The notes under the pieces are model-generated. The model was given only the letters and a program-made list of their open reading frames with translations. It had not been told where the DNA came from and did not search any database. From the NCBI GenBank assembly GCA_902560815.1, contig CACENP010000009.1, forward strand, positions 1-54,556: a DNA stretch of 54,556 bases, in the 5' to 3' direction. Both the position numbers and the translations under genes were made by a program. Shown in pieces: positions 20,812 to 29,648 of this stretch. The stretch comes from an uncultured Pelagibacteraceae bacterium (GTDB taxonomy: Bacteria; Pseudomonadota; Alphaproteobacteria; Pelagibacterales; Pelagibacteraceae). Numbering within the stretch: position 1 is the stretch's first letter; the number at the start of each line of letters is the position of its first letter.

Positions 20812-22257
20812 ATGATAGGTCTTAATTGGACTTCTTCCATGAAAAATATTTTGAACAAAAAAACAGAGAACTTTTCTATAAAAAAAATAGATTGGACAAA
20901 AGTTCAGCTAGATATGAAACAAAAATTAGGAAATGATATTTATGAATCTTGGTTAAAAAAAATTGATTTTATTGAAGAATTTAATAACTATATATTAATT
21001 TCTGTTTCAACAAGATTTATAAGAGACTGGATTACTTCAAGGTATCTTGATCAAATTTTGCAAATTATAAAAAATCATAAAAAAGAAATTGATAGGATAG
21101 AGTTCACAATTCTTGAACAAAAAAAAAATAGAGCTATCAATGAAAATAAAACTGAAAAAATTAAAATAGAAGATAGTGAAAAAGTTTCTTTTATAAAAGA
21201 TTCTTTTTTTCAATATAATAGAATTGATCCAAACAAAAAATTTGAAAATTTTATAATTGGACCTAGTAATAAATTAGCATTTGAGGCATCAAAAAAAGTT
21301 TCAGAAGAACTCTCTCACTATAATCCATTATACCTTTATGGAGGTGTTGGAATGGGAAAAACACATTTGCTAAATGCAATAGGTTTAGAAATTAAATCAA
21401 AAAAAAAAGTTATGTTTATTTCTGCAGAAAGATTTATGTATCAATTTGTTAAGTCAATTAAATCTAATGAAATGGTAAAATTTAAGGATTATTTTAGGAA
21501 TACGGACGTATTATTAATTGATGATATACAATTTATGAATGGCAAAGAAGCTATGCAAGAAGAATTTTTTCATACATTTAACGCACTAATTGATAAGGGT
21601 TCCCAAGTAATAGTCTCTTCAGACAGAGCCCCAAATAAATTGTCAAGAATTCAAGAAAGAATAAAATCTAGATTTGCAGGAGGATTAGTTATTGATATTC
21701 AAAATCCAGACTATGATTTAAGATACAAAATAGTTAAAGCAAAAATAGATGAACTTAAATTAAATCAATCAATCTCATTAGAGCTTTCTGAAGAAATTCA
21801 AAAATTTATTAGTTCAGAAATTAGTACAAGCATTAGGGAATTGGTTGGTGCATTAAACAGAATAATTTCATTTTCTAGGATATATAATAAATTACCAACT
21901 TTACCTGAAACAAAAGCAATTTTAAAAGATCTATTAAATTTATCAGAGAATAAGGTAACAGTAGATTTAATACAAACTACAGTTTGCCAATTTTTTAAAA
22001 TAAGTAAAAATGAAATGTTATCCGCAAGAAGGTCTAGATATTTAGTTAGACCAAGGCAAACTGCGATTTATCTCACTAAATTACTTACGTCAAAATCTTT
22101 ACCTGAAATTGGAAGATCATTTTCAAATAGAGACCATACAACTGTTATTCACTCAGTAAAAACTATTGAAAGATTGCGCCAAGAAGATAAGGATTTAAAT
22201 TCAAATATTGATAATTTAAAGAATAAAATTTTATACAATAGAGAAAATGAAATTTAA
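20812..22257 (+). CDS. dnaA: Chromosomal replication initiator DnaA
   Basis: ATP-dependent initiator that opens oriC. The 481-residue protein has the N-terminal oligomerisation domain (KLGNDIYESWLKKIDFIEEFNNYILISVSTRFIRDWI), a short variable linker, the AAA+ domain with GGVGMGKTHLL near 176-186 and DVLLIDDIQFMNGKEAMQEEFFHTFN, and the DNA-binding domain IV (NRDHTTVIHSVKTIERL). An internal ATG at 20839 is an alternative start that would shorten it by nine residues; the conserved part begins after both. dnaN overlaps its end by 11 bases. Confidence 0.98.
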   Translation: MIGLNWTSSMKNILNKKTENFSIKKIDWTKVQLDMKQKLGNDIYESWLKKIDFIEEFNNYILISVSTRFIRDWITSRYLDQILQIIKNHKKEIDRIEFTILEQKKNRAINENKTEKIKIEDSEKVSFIKDSFFQYNRIDPNKKFENFIIGPSNKLAFEASKKVSEELSHYNPLYLYGGVGMGKTHLLNAIGLEIKSKKKVMFISAERFMYQFVKSIKSNEMVKFKDYFRNTDVLLIDDIQFMNGKEAMQEEFFHTFNALIDKGSQVIVSSDRAPNKLSRIQERIKSRFAGGLVIDIQNPDYDLRYKIVKAKIDELKLNQSISLELSEEIQKFISSEISTSIRELVGALNRIISFSRIYNKLPTLPETKAILKDLLNLSENKVTVDLIQTTVCQFFKISKNEMLSARRSRYLVRPRQTAIYLTKLLTSKSLPEIGRSFSNRDHTTVIHSVKTIERLRQEDKDLNSNIDNLKNKILYNRENEI

Positions 22258-23359
22258 ATTAAACCAGCAAGATCTTCAAAAATCATTAAACTATTGCCAA
22301 GGTGTAATTGAAAAAAGAAGCACATTGCCAATTTTATCCAACGTATTGCTGGATGCATCGGAATCAAAATTAACAATAACTGCAACGGACTTAGATTTAA
22401 TTTTTATAAATAAAATTTTGAATGTTGAGATATCAGAAGAAGGAAAAACTACAACTTCCTCTTCAATAATGTATGATATTGTAAGAAAATTTTCTTCAGG
22501 AAAAAAAATAAATTTTTCTAGCATTGGAGATAATAAGATACATTTAGAATCTGAAAAATCTGATTTTAATCTTAATTGTATAAGTGCATCAGAGTTTCCT
22601 TTAACTGATGAAAATTTTAACGAAAACGAATTTTTTATAAATTCAAAAAATTTACTCAAACTTTTAAATAAATGTAAATTTTCTGTCTCTAATGATGAAA
22701 CTAGACATTATTTGAGTGGTGTTTTTTTTCATCAAACACAAATCGAAGATAAAAATTTTTTAACAGCAGCTGCAACTGATAGCCATAGAATGTCTGTTTC
22801 AAAAGTAAGACTAAAAGAAAAAATAAATTTTGATCCTATAATTTTGCCAAAAAAAACAATTTTTCAACTTTGTTCACTACTCGAAGATTATGAAGGAGAA
22901 GTTAAAGTTTCTAATATTAAGTCAAAAATTAAATTTGAATTAAATAATAGTATTTTAATTTCAAAATTAATTGATGGAAAATTTCCAAATTATGTTCAAG
23001 TCATTCCTAAAGAAAACCAAAAAAAACTTCAGGTTGATCTAAAGACATTTTTAGATTCAGTTGATAGAGTTGCTTCGGTATCTTTAGATAAAAAAGATGG
23101 AGTAAAGTTTAGTTTAAAGAAAGATGTTTTAAATCTTTCTGTTAATAATACTAATAGTGGAGATGGGAAAGAGAGTTTAAATGTTAAATTTGACCATGAT
23201 TTAGATATAAGCTTTAATTCAAGATATTTAATTGATGTTGCATCACAGTTGGATGGTGATCAAATTGAAATTTATTTTAAGGATACTGGTTCACCAGCTT
23301 TAATAAAAGATCCTGGAGACTTTGATAGTATTTATGTTGTAATGCCAATGAAAGGTTAA
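22247..23359 (+). CDS. dnaN: DNA polymerase III beta subunit (sliding clamp)
   Basis: Ring-shaped processivity clamp. The 370-residue length and the three-domain layout fit, with typical segments LQKSLNYCQGVIEKRSTLPILSN at the N terminus, SGVFFHQTQ ... AAATDSHRMS in the middle and the C-terminal SPALIKDPGDFDSIYVVMPMKG carrying the protein-binding cleft end. Translation probably couples to dnaA. Its stop codon overlaps the stop of the convergent plsC (23356-23358), so there is no room for a terminator between them. Confidence 0.98.
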   Translation: MKFKLNQQDLQKSLNYCQGVIEKRSTLPILSNVLLDASESKLTITATDLDLIFINKILNVEISEEGKTTTSSSIMYDIVRKFSSGKKINFSSIGDNKIHLESEKSDFNLNCISASEFPLTDENFNENEFFINSKNLLKLLNKCKFSVSNDETRHYLSGVFFHQTQIEDKNFLTAAATDSHRMSVSKVRLKEKINFDPIILPKKTIFQLCSLLEDYEGEVKVSNIKSKIKFELNNSILISKLIDGKFPNYVQVIPKENQKKLQVDLKTFLDSVDRVASVSLDKKDGVKFSLKKDVLNLSVNNTNSGDGKESLNVKFDHDLDISFNSRYLIDVASQLDGDQIEIYFKDTGSPALIKDPGDFDSIYVVMPMKG

Positions 23360-24058
23360 GCTATTTTATCAATTTCTTCATATATATTTTTTTGAATTAA
23401 ATTTAAGAACTCATCCGGATTCATGCCAGGGCTTATAGGATCTAAAATTGAGATAGTTAAAGTTTTATTTAATTTTAATTTTCCATTTTTTGGCCACACA
23501 CTTCCTGAATTGAGAGCCACAGGCTGGCAAAAAAATGTTTAGTTCTTCATAAATTCTTTTCACTCCTTTTTTAAATGGTGATCTATCCAAAACATCAACA
23601 CGAGTAGCCTGAGGAAAAATAATTATTGGTCTATTTGAATTATTTATATGTTTTTTTATCTGATCTGAAAAACCTAAATTATCTTTAGTAATTTTATTTC
23701 TATCGATCGATATTGAGCCTATTTTTTTTAAATGCCATCCAAATATTGGTATTCTTAATAATTCTTTTTTTAAAATAAAAACTGGTGAATTAAATAGCCA
23801 CTGAAGGAAAAATGTTTCAAATTGTGATTGATGAGCACATGCAATAAAAAATTTTTCATTATTTAAAATTTTTTCTTTTCCTTTAATCACTACTTTTGTT
23901 GATAAAAAAATTTCTAAACAAAATTTAGACCAAAATCCAAGAATTTTTCCCCCATAAAGTGTAATTTTTTTAGGAAAGATTAAAGCTGGTAAAAAAATTG
24001 TACAAATGAAAATAACCCCTAGATAAAAAAAAAATATAAAAAGTATTCTTTTAATCAT
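23356..24058 (-). pseudogene. plsC: 1-acyl-sn-glycerol-3-phosphate acyltransferase, frameshifted
   Basis: PlsC makes phosphatidic acid by acylating lysophosphatidic acid at the inner membrane. The 5' part reads well: N-terminal membrane segment, HQSQFE (the HX4D/E catalytic motif, with Glu), SIDRN, and IIFPQATR (usual form FPxGTR, here Ala). After IYEELNIF the frame runs into unrelated residues and stops at 23465. Reading one base fewer in a run of seven T (A on the + strand, 23529-23535) restores a family-typical continuation, CQPVALNSGSVWPKNGK, and then a frame to a TAA at 23356-23358. The gene is thus a single-base homopolymer frameshift: a true mutation, a slippage site, or a sequencing error. 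It follows lysA by 11 bases. Confidence 0.8.
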
Positions 24059-24069
24059 TAATTTAAAAG

Positions 24070-25284
24070 TTAAATGATATTAATTAGTTTTTGTCTCTTT
24101 GTTATAATTTTGGTTGAGATATTATTTACTAAAATTTCCGCTGGCTTTGGTCTTAAATTATAATTGGAACTCAAAACCATTCCATATGCACCCACATCAC
24201 AGATAACAATTATATCTTTTTGATTTATTTTTTGATAGTTAGCAACGTTTAAAAACTTATCGGTAGTTTCACATATTGGCCCAACAAACTCGTGCTTTTT
24301 TAATATTTTTGCTTTATTTAGTTTTGAAGGTACGATTCTATGCTTTGCACCATATAAAGCTGGTCTTATTAAATCGTTCATAGCTGAATCTAGAATTACA
24401 AAATTTTTTGAATTTGTCTTTTTTATATATATAATTTTTGAAATTAGATATCCAGCGTTACCAACAATTGATCTTCCAGGCTCAAAAATTATTTTTGAAT
24501 TATTTTTTTTTAAAAAAGATTTTATTAATTTATTATATTTTGCATAATTCAATTTATTTGAATTATTTTCATATTGTATACCCATACCACCACCCAAATC
24601 TATATACTTAAACTTAAATTTAGATTTTTGAATTATTCTATTAACTACATTCAACATATTTTTATAAGGTATGTGACTCATAATTTGACTCCCAATATGT
24701 ACACTTAAACAAATAATATTAATAAATTTTGATTTTTTATATTTATACAGAAGTTCTAAAAATTTTTTTTCTGTTAAACCAAATTTATTTTCTTTTTTTC
24801 CTGTAGAAATTTTTTTTAGAGTTTTAGCATCTGTGTTAGGGTTTAATCTTACACCTATATTTATTTTTTTTTTATTTTTTTTTGCAATTTTTTCAATTTC
24901 AATAATTTCATTTTCTGATTCTACGTTTATTAATAAAATTTTTTTATTTATAGCAAATTTAAGTTCATCTATAGTTTTGCCAACACCAGAAAAAACAATT
25001 TTTTCTGGTTTGATCTTAGCTTTCAAAGCAGATATTAGTTCACCTTTTGAAACTACATCAGCACCCAGTCCAAATTTATTAACTATACTTAAAATATTTA
25101 AGTTAGAGTTAGACTTAACTGAAAAACAAATTAATGGATTTATAGATTTAAAATTTTTTTTAAAATTATAAATATTATTTTTTATTTTATCATATGAATA
25201 AACATATGTTGGAGTACCAAATTTTCTTGCTATTCTTTCGGCACTTACATTCTCTATATAGAATTGCCTTTTTTTATATTTCAT
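24070..25284 (-). CDS. lysA: Diaminopimelate decarboxylase
   Basis: PLP enzyme for the last step of lysine synthesis. The 404-residue protein has the PLP lysine K57 in ICFSVKSNSN, the glycine-rich LGGGMGIQY, EPGRSIVGNAG, and the substrate-binding CETTDKF. The start codon overlaps the stop of the small lipoprotein gene (TAATG at 25282-25286). It forms an operon with argH, the lipoprotein gene and plsC. Confidence 0.96.
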   Translation of the reverse strand: MKYKKRQFYIENVSAERIARKFGTPTYVYSYDKIKNNIYNFKKNFKSINPLICFSVKSNSNLNILSIVNKFGLGADVVSKGELISALKAKIKPEKIVFSGVGKTIDELKFAINKKILLINVESENEIIEIEKIAKKNKKKINIGVRLNPNTDAKTLKKISTGKKENKFGLTEKKFLELLYKYKKSKFINIICLSVHIGSQIMSHIPYKNMLNVVNRIIQKSKFKFKYIDLGGGMGIQYENNSNKLNYAKYNKLIKSFLKKNNSKIIFEPGRSIVGNAGYLISKIIYIKKTNSKNFVILDSAMNDLIRPALYGAKHRIVPSKLNKAKILKKHEFVGPICETTDKFLNVANYQKINQKDIIVICDVGAYGMVLSSNYNLRPKPAEILVNNISTKIITKRQKLINII

Positions 25285-25406
25285 TAAATAATATTTTTTT
25301 GATTAATAAATATATTTTTACTCTCTTTATATTCTGGGTCGGATTTTTTTCCACACGATACAACAAAAGTAAAAATTATAATAATAAATATAATTTTTTT
25401 TATCAT
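25284..25406 (-). CDS. lptM: LptM-like small lipoprotein, 40 residues
   Basis: Found by hand translation between argH and lysA. The product starts MIKKIIFIIIIFTFVVSCGK: a short basic start, a hydrophobic stretch and a lipobox-type cysteine at 18 followed by GKKSDPEY. The CGKKxDPxY pattern just after the lipidated Cys is the signature of the LptM/YifL family, whose E. coli member assists maturation of the LptD lipopolysaccharide translocon. The family often lies upstream of lysA, as here. The ATG overlaps the argH stop (ATGA) and its stop overlaps lysA (TAATG), so all three are coupled. The mature peptide would be only 23 residues. Confidence 0.8.
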   Translation of the reverse strand: MIKKIIFIIIIFTFVVSCGKKSDPEYKESKNIFINQKNII

Positions 25407-26797
25407 TTTGTTTCTTTCTTATACTTTTTTATCATCTTCTTAACATTTTCAAAAGAAGTACCTCCATATGATTTTTTCGATTTTACTGAATTTTCTAAAT
25501 CAAAGACTTTTAAAACATCTTCGTTAAGTTTTGGTTCTATTTTTTTTAATTCTTTTATAGTTAATTCATTTAACATAATATTTCTAGATTCTGCATAGTT
25601 TACAATTTTAGAAGTAATTTGATAAGCTTTTCTAAATGGTAAGTTATAATATTTTACAAAATGATCTGCCAAGTCTGTTGAAGTCGTAAATCCAACACTA
25701 GCTAATTCGTACATTCTTTTTTTATCTGGAGTAAAATTTTTTAATACTTCTATAAGTATTAAAATTGAATTTTTTAACTGGTCAAAAGAATTAAATACTA
25801 ACTCTTTATCATCTTGCAGGTCTTTAAAATAAGAAAGAGGTAGTCCTTTTAAAATTGTAAGCATAGAAAATAGATTGCCAAAACTATTTCCTGTTTTTCC
25901 TCTTAGGTATTCTAGAGGATCAGGATTTTTTTTTTGTGGCATTATAGAGGATCCAGTAACTATTTTATCATTAAGTTTTATTAATCTGAAGGCGTCAGAA
26001 TTCCATATTATAAACTCTTCTGCCAGTCTTGAAATATGTATAGAGCAAACTGACACTGAATATAAAAAATCTAAAACAAAGTCTCTATCTGAAACGGTAT
26101 CAATTGAATTATGTGTTGGATTTTTAAATTTTAATTTTTTTGACGTATAGTTTCTATCTATATTAAAATTTGTTCCTACTAAAGCTGCTGAACCTAAAGG
26201 ATTTTCTGATAAATTTTCTAAATTATTTTGGAATCTTCTTTTGTCTCTTTTAAACATTTCTACATACGCTAATAAATAGTGACCAAATGAAACAGGTTGA
26301 GCATTTTTAAGGTGGGTAAAGCCAGGCATTACAGTTTTAATATTTTTTTCAGCATTTTTTACAATAATTTTTAATAAACTATTTAATTGATTAATAATTT
26401 CATCTGTTGAACTTCTTAACCAGAGTTTAAAATCAGTAGTAACCTGATCATTTCTTGATCTTCCTGTATGAACGTATCCAGCATCTTCTCCAATAATTTC
26501 AAATAATCTATTTTCAATATTCATATGAATATCTTCAAGGTTAGAGTTAAAGATAAATTTTTTTTTTAAAATTTCATTTTTTATTCTATTTAGTCCCCAA
26601 ACTAATTTATTTTTAATTTTAAATGATATAATTTTTTGTTTTAATAACATTTCTACATGAGCAACTGAGGCTTCGATATCCTCTTTAAATAGTCTTTTAT
26701 CTATATTAATCGAACTACCAACTTTTTTAAAAATTGATGATGTATCTTTCTTTATTCTAGTATTCCAAATAGCCTTATTGTTTTTATTTTGTGCCAT
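25403..26797 (-). CDS. argH: Argininosuccinate lyase
   Basis: Releases arginine and fumarate from argininosuccinate. The 464-residue protein has the fumarase/aspartase-family signature GSSIMPQKKNPDPLE with the mobile catalytic Ser, HTGRSRNDQV, and GFTHLKNAQPVSFGHYLL. It is first in the argH-lptM-lysA-plsC operon and divergent from the thioredoxin-like gene, with only 23 bp between starts. A TATAGT on the minus strand (26806-26811) lies eight bases before the ATG. Confidence 0.97.
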   Translation of the reverse strand: MAQNKNNKAIWNTRIKKDTSSIFKKVGSSINIDKRLFKEDIEASVAHVEMLLKQKIISFKIKNKLVWGLNRIKNEILKKKFIFNSNLEDIHMNIENRLFEIIGEDAGYVHTGRSRNDQVTTDFKLWLRSSTDEIINQLNSLLKIIVKNAEKNIKTVMPGFTHLKNAQPVSFGHYLLAYVEMFKRDKRRFQNNLENLSENPLGSAALVGTNFNIDRNYTSKKLKFKNPTHNSIDTVSDRDFVLDFLYSVSVCSIHISRLAEEFIIWNSDAFRLIKLNDKIVTGSSIMPQKKNPDPLEYLRGKTGNSFGNLFSMLTILKGLPLSYFKDLQDDKELVFNSFDQLKNSILILIEVLKNFTPDKKRMYELASVGFTTSTDLADHFVKYYNLPFRKAYQITSKIVNYAESRNIMLNELTIKELKKIEPKLNEDVLKVFDLENSVKSKKSYGGTSFENVKKMIKKYKKETK

Positions 26798-26805
26798 GTT
26801 ATGTA

Positions 26806-26813
26806 ACTATACC
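26806..26813. promoter_or_regulatory. Overlapping divergent -10 elements of argH and tlpA-like gene
   Basis: ACTATACC contains TATAGT on the minus strand (26811-26806, toward argH) and TATACC on the plus strand (26808-26813, toward the thioredoxin gene). Only 23 bp separate the two likely start codons (26797 and 26821), so both promoters must overlap here and both transcripts would be leaderless or nearly so. The -35 elements would lie inside the opposite gene and are weak. Confidence 0.35.
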
Positions 26814-26820
26814 CTTTAGA

Positions 26821-27351
26821 ATGAAATTATTAACATTAAAATTTATTTTAATTTTTATATACCTAATATCATCAACTTCATCATATGCAATACAACAGCC
26901 AAATTTAAAGAACCTAGTTATACATAAAGATCCGTTAAAATTAGAAAAAATAAATTTTAAAAATATCAATAATGAAATAATAAATTTAAATAGTTTTGAT
27001 AATTCACTAGTTATTATAAATTTTTGGGCAACATGGTGTGCACCATGTGCTGAAGAAATGCCATCTTTAGATAGATTGCAAACAAATCCAGTTTTTAATA
27101 ATTTAGAAGTAGTGCCAATTAATATTGGAAGAGATAGTATTGAAAAGTCAAAGAATTTTTATAAAAAATTAAAAATAAAAAATTTGAAAATATATTTTGA
27201 TAAAGATGTGGAATTAGCAAATAAATTTTTATTAAGAGGATTGCCAACTACAGTTTTCATAAATAAAAATGGAGAAGAGTTTGCTCGAGTAATTGGATTT
27301 ATAGATTTTAATGATAATAAAATAATAGAATGGTTACAGAAATATGACTGA
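26821..27351 (+). CDS. TlpA/ResA-type periplasmic thioredoxin
   Basis: I start at ATG 26821 rather than 26791, because the product then opens with a signal peptide/anchor (KLLTLKFILIFIYLISSTSSYA) and does not overlap argH. The 176-residue protein has the thioredoxin active site WCAPC (Cys73, Cys76) after FWAT and a cis-Pro loop (GLPTTVFINKNGE). Such proteins reduce disulfides in the periplasm, often for cytochrome c or oxidase assembly; in alphaproteobacteria a TlpA gene commonly sits next to argH. The esterase gene follows after 13 bases. Confidence 0.85.
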   Translation: MKLLTLKFILIFIYLISSTSSYAIQQPNLKNLVIHKDPLKLEKINFKNINNEIINLNSFDNSLVIINFWATWCAPCAEEMPSLDRLQTNPVFNNLEVVPINIGRDSIEKSKNFYKKLKIKNLKIYFDKDVELANKFLLRGLPTTVFINKNGEEFARVIGFIDFNDNKIIEWLQKYD

Positions 27352-27364
27352 AATCTTTTGACTT

Positions 27365-28015
27365 ATGAAATTTAGTTTAGATACGAAAATTATAAAACCA
27401 GATAATAATATTAAAAATGCTTTAATCTTACTTCATGGTTATGGAGGTGATGGTAACGATATAAGTACTTTAACTTTAAATTGGAAAAGATTTTTGCCTG
27501 AAACGATTTTCTTTTGTCCAAACGGTCATGAAACATGCCCAATTAATCCAAATGGATTTCAATGGTTTAATTTAGAAAAAGATGATCCGTCATATATTAT
27601 TGAAGAGTCAATAAAAGCGGAGAAAAAATTAAACTATTTTATTAATGAAATTAAATCAGAATATAAATTAAATAATTCTAAAATTTGTATTTCTGGCTTT
27701 AGTCAAGGTTGCATGATGTCTATTAATTTAGGCTTAACAGCAGAAGAAAATTTTAATAGTATTGTAGGATTTTCAGGAAAAATAATTGATAAAGAAAATA
27801 TTTTAAAAAGAATAAAATCAAAAACAAAAATGCTTTTAATTCATGGTGACGAAGATGTTGTTGTTCCACCAAGTAGTTTACTTGAAGCAAAAGACTTTCT
27901 AATTAGAAATAAAATAAATATTGAAACAAAAATGATCAAAAATTGTGGTCACCATATTTCAATTGAAGCTTCAAGTATTGCATTAAATTATATAAAAAAA
28001 AACTTATATATTTAG
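27365..28015 (+). CDS. Phospholipase/carboxylesterase family hydrolase
   Basis: 216-residue alpha/beta hydrolase of the COG0400 type (acyl-protein thioesterase/carboxylesterase). The oxyanion motif LLHGYGGDGNDI, the nucleophile elbow GFSQGCMMS (Ser), the acid in HGDEDVVVP and the base in CGHHIS form a complete triad. No signal peptide is visible, so it is cytoplasmic. The substrate is unknown; family members hydrolyse short to medium acyl esters. It is probably cotranscribed with the thioredoxin gene. Confidence 0.85.
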   Translation: MKFSLDTKIIKPDNNIKNALILLHGYGGDGNDISTLTLNWKRFLPETIFFCPNGHETCPINPNGFQWFNLEKDDPSYIIEESIKAEKKLNYFINEIKSEYKLNNSKICISGFSQGCMMSINLGLTAEENFNSIVGFSGKIIDKENILKRIKSKTKMLLIHGDEDVVVPPSSLLEAKDFLIRNKINIETKMIKNCGHHISIEASSIALNYIKKNLYI

Positions 28016-28016
28016 C

Positions 28017-28035
28017 AAATGTTTAATAAACATTT
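28017..28035 (+). other. AT-rich hairpin after the esterase gene
   Basis: AAATGTTT and AAACATTT form an 8-bp perfect stem with a three-base loop starting three bases after the esterase stop. The stem is weak (only two G-C pairs) and is followed by a single extra T rather than a T tract, so terminator activity is doubtful. Confidence 0.3.
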
Positions 28036-28077
28036 TGTAATATTGATTAATAAAATTATTTAAGCTAGTCTTGTTTT

Positions 28078-28647
28078 ATGAATAATTCTTTTAATTCAAA
28101 CATGTCTTTGCAAAAATGTCCTGCACTTGTTTTGAATGCTGATTATAGACCTTTGAGTTATTATCCACTATCTTTATGGAGCTGGCAAGATTCTATAAAA
28201 TCAGTTTTTTTAGACAGAGTATCAATAGTGAGTTATTATGATAGGATAATTAGAAGCCCTTCATTTAGTATGAAGTTACCAAGTGTAATTGCTTTAAAAA
28301 GTTACATCAGACCACAAACTAATCCAAATTTTACTAGGTTCAATGTTTTTTTAAGAGACAAGTTTTCATGTCAATATTGTGGAGATAAAAAAGAATTAAC
28401 ATTTGACCACTTGCTTCCAAGATCAAAAGGTGGAAAAACTAACTGGGACAACGTAGTGACAGCTTGTTCAGCTTGCAACGTACAAAAAGGTGGACGATTG
28501 CTTGAATTTTCTGGAATGACGCTTAATCAAAGGCCATATCGTCCAACAACTGAAGACTTACATAAGAATGGAAAAAATTTTCCTCCAAACTTTTTACATA
28601 AAAGTTGGATAGATTATTTGTATTGGGATGTAGAATTAGAACCTTAA
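28078..28647 (+). CDS. HNH endonuclease-family protein
   Basis: 189 residues. The N-terminal part (CPALVLNADYRPLSYYPLSLWSWQDSI) is typical of a conserved alphaproteobacterial HNH family. The nuclease motif is complete: CQYCGDKKELTFDHLLPRSKGG, NWDNVVTACSACNVQKGGR, with two CxxC zinc pairs and the catalytic His and Asn. It is not near any phage, restriction or intein element, so a housekeeping DNA-repair role is more likely than mobility; this is inference. The stop abuts the stop of convergent coq7. Confidence 0.85.
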   Translation: MNNSFNSNMSLQKCPALVLNADYRPLSYYPLSLWSWQDSIKSVFLDRVSIVSYYDRIIRSPSFSMKLPSVIALKSYIRPQTNPNFTRFNVFLRDKFSCQYCGDKKELTFDHLLPRSKGGKTNWDNVVTACSACNVQKGGRLLEFSGMTLNQRPYRPTTEDLHKNGKNFPPNFLHKSWIDYLYWDVELEP

Positions 28648-29181
28648 TTAAATTTTTTCTGAAATTCTTATTGCAATTTTAGATCCAGTTTTAATGATTT
28701 TATCCATTATTGAATAAAAACCTTCCTTAGTTGCGCCTTCTTCATATGCAATATCTTTATGGTGTAGTTCGTCATCTCTAAATTTAACTATTTTACTTTT
28801 AAGCTCTTTTTCATCATTTTTTAAGTGATTAATTTGATTTTGATAATGCTCATCAATCACTTCTTCAACCGAAGCAGTACAAAGCATTGCTGCTTTTTTT
28901 CCTATTAAAGTAGATCCAAAGCCAAGTCCAACACCCAATATATCCCATAATGGTAAAAATTTTGTTGGCCTAATATTTCTTCTTTTGATTTCTTTTTCAA
29001 AATAATCGCAGTGTTCTTTTTCATGGACTTGCATTTCTTCAATTTTTTTTTTTAGTTCATCATTTTTTACTATTGTATTTAGAGCCAAAAGTTGTCCTTC
29101 ATAAATTTTAATTGCTCCTCTCTCTCCAGCATGATCAACTCTGATAAATTCTTCTATTTTATTTTTATTTGTTTTTTTCAT
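28648..29181 (-). CDS. coq7: Ubiquinone biosynthesis 5-demethoxyubiquinol hydroxylase (Coq7)
   Basis: Di-iron monooxygenase that adds the last ring hydroxyl of ubiquinone. The 177-residue, four-helix protein carries the iron ligands in FIRVDHAGERGAIKIYEGQL, VHEKEHCDYFEKE, VEEVIDEHYQNQ and DELHHKDIAYEEG. In bacteria it replaces UbiF. It overlaps dsbB by 17 bases and is the last gene of the yqaA-dsbB-coq7 set. Confidence 0.94.
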   Translation of the reverse strand: MKKTNKNKIEEFIRVDHAGERGAIKIYEGQLLALNTIVKNDELKKKIEEMQVHEKEHCDYFEKEIKRRNIRPTKFLPLWDILGVGLGFGSTLIGKKAAMLCTASVEEVIDEHYQNQINHLKNDEKELKSKIVKFRDDELHHKDIAYEEGATKEGFYSIMDKIIKTGSKIAIRISEKI

Positions 29182-29644
29182 TTTTAATTATTTTCAAAAT
29201 TAATACAAAAATTATAAATGATAACAAAAAGTTTATTGTCGCAAGAGACAATCCAAGAATTCGAAAATCAACATTTTTACAAGAATTTACTTCTGAATTA
29301 AGTAATTTTAGTAATTCATTTTTATCTGTAATATTTATCAAATTACCTGTGCATCCAGAAAATTCACTAAATATTTCTTGCTCAATTCCAAAATGATAGC
29401 CCGAAAGTAATAAACTTGAAAAAAAAGAAATTAATAAAAAGTATAGCCAAATTAAATTTTTATAATAATTTATTCCTAATAAAGTTATAAAAATTGTCAG
29501 CAAATAAGGTATTCGTTGATAAACACACAACTTACAAGGTGAATGACCCAAATAAAATTCAATATACAAAGCTATCAGTAAAGAAAGTAAAGAAAAAACA
29601 AAAATAAATATATAAAATTTTTTAATTTCAAAAATATTATTCAT
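29165..29644 (-). CDS. dsbB: DsbB-family disulfide bond formation protein
   Basis: Inner-membrane protein that reoxidises DsbA using quinone. The 159-residue protein has four hydrophobic segments; the first periplasmic loop contains CKLC (Cys37, Cys40) next to VYQRIPY, and the second has the pair SGCTGN and NSCKN. The ubiquinone-pathway gene coq7 immediately downstream fits the quinone dependence of DsbB. No dsbA is seen in the window. Confidence 0.88.
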   Translation of the reverse strand: MNNIFEIKKFYIFIFVFSLLSLLIALYIEFYLGHSPCKLCVYQRIPYLLTIFITLLGINYYKNLIWLYFLLISFFSSLLLSGYHFGIEQEIFSEFSGCTGNLINITDKNELLKLLNSEVNSCKNVDFRILGLSLATINFLLSFIIFVLILKIIKNEKNK

Positions 29645-29648
29645 TAAA

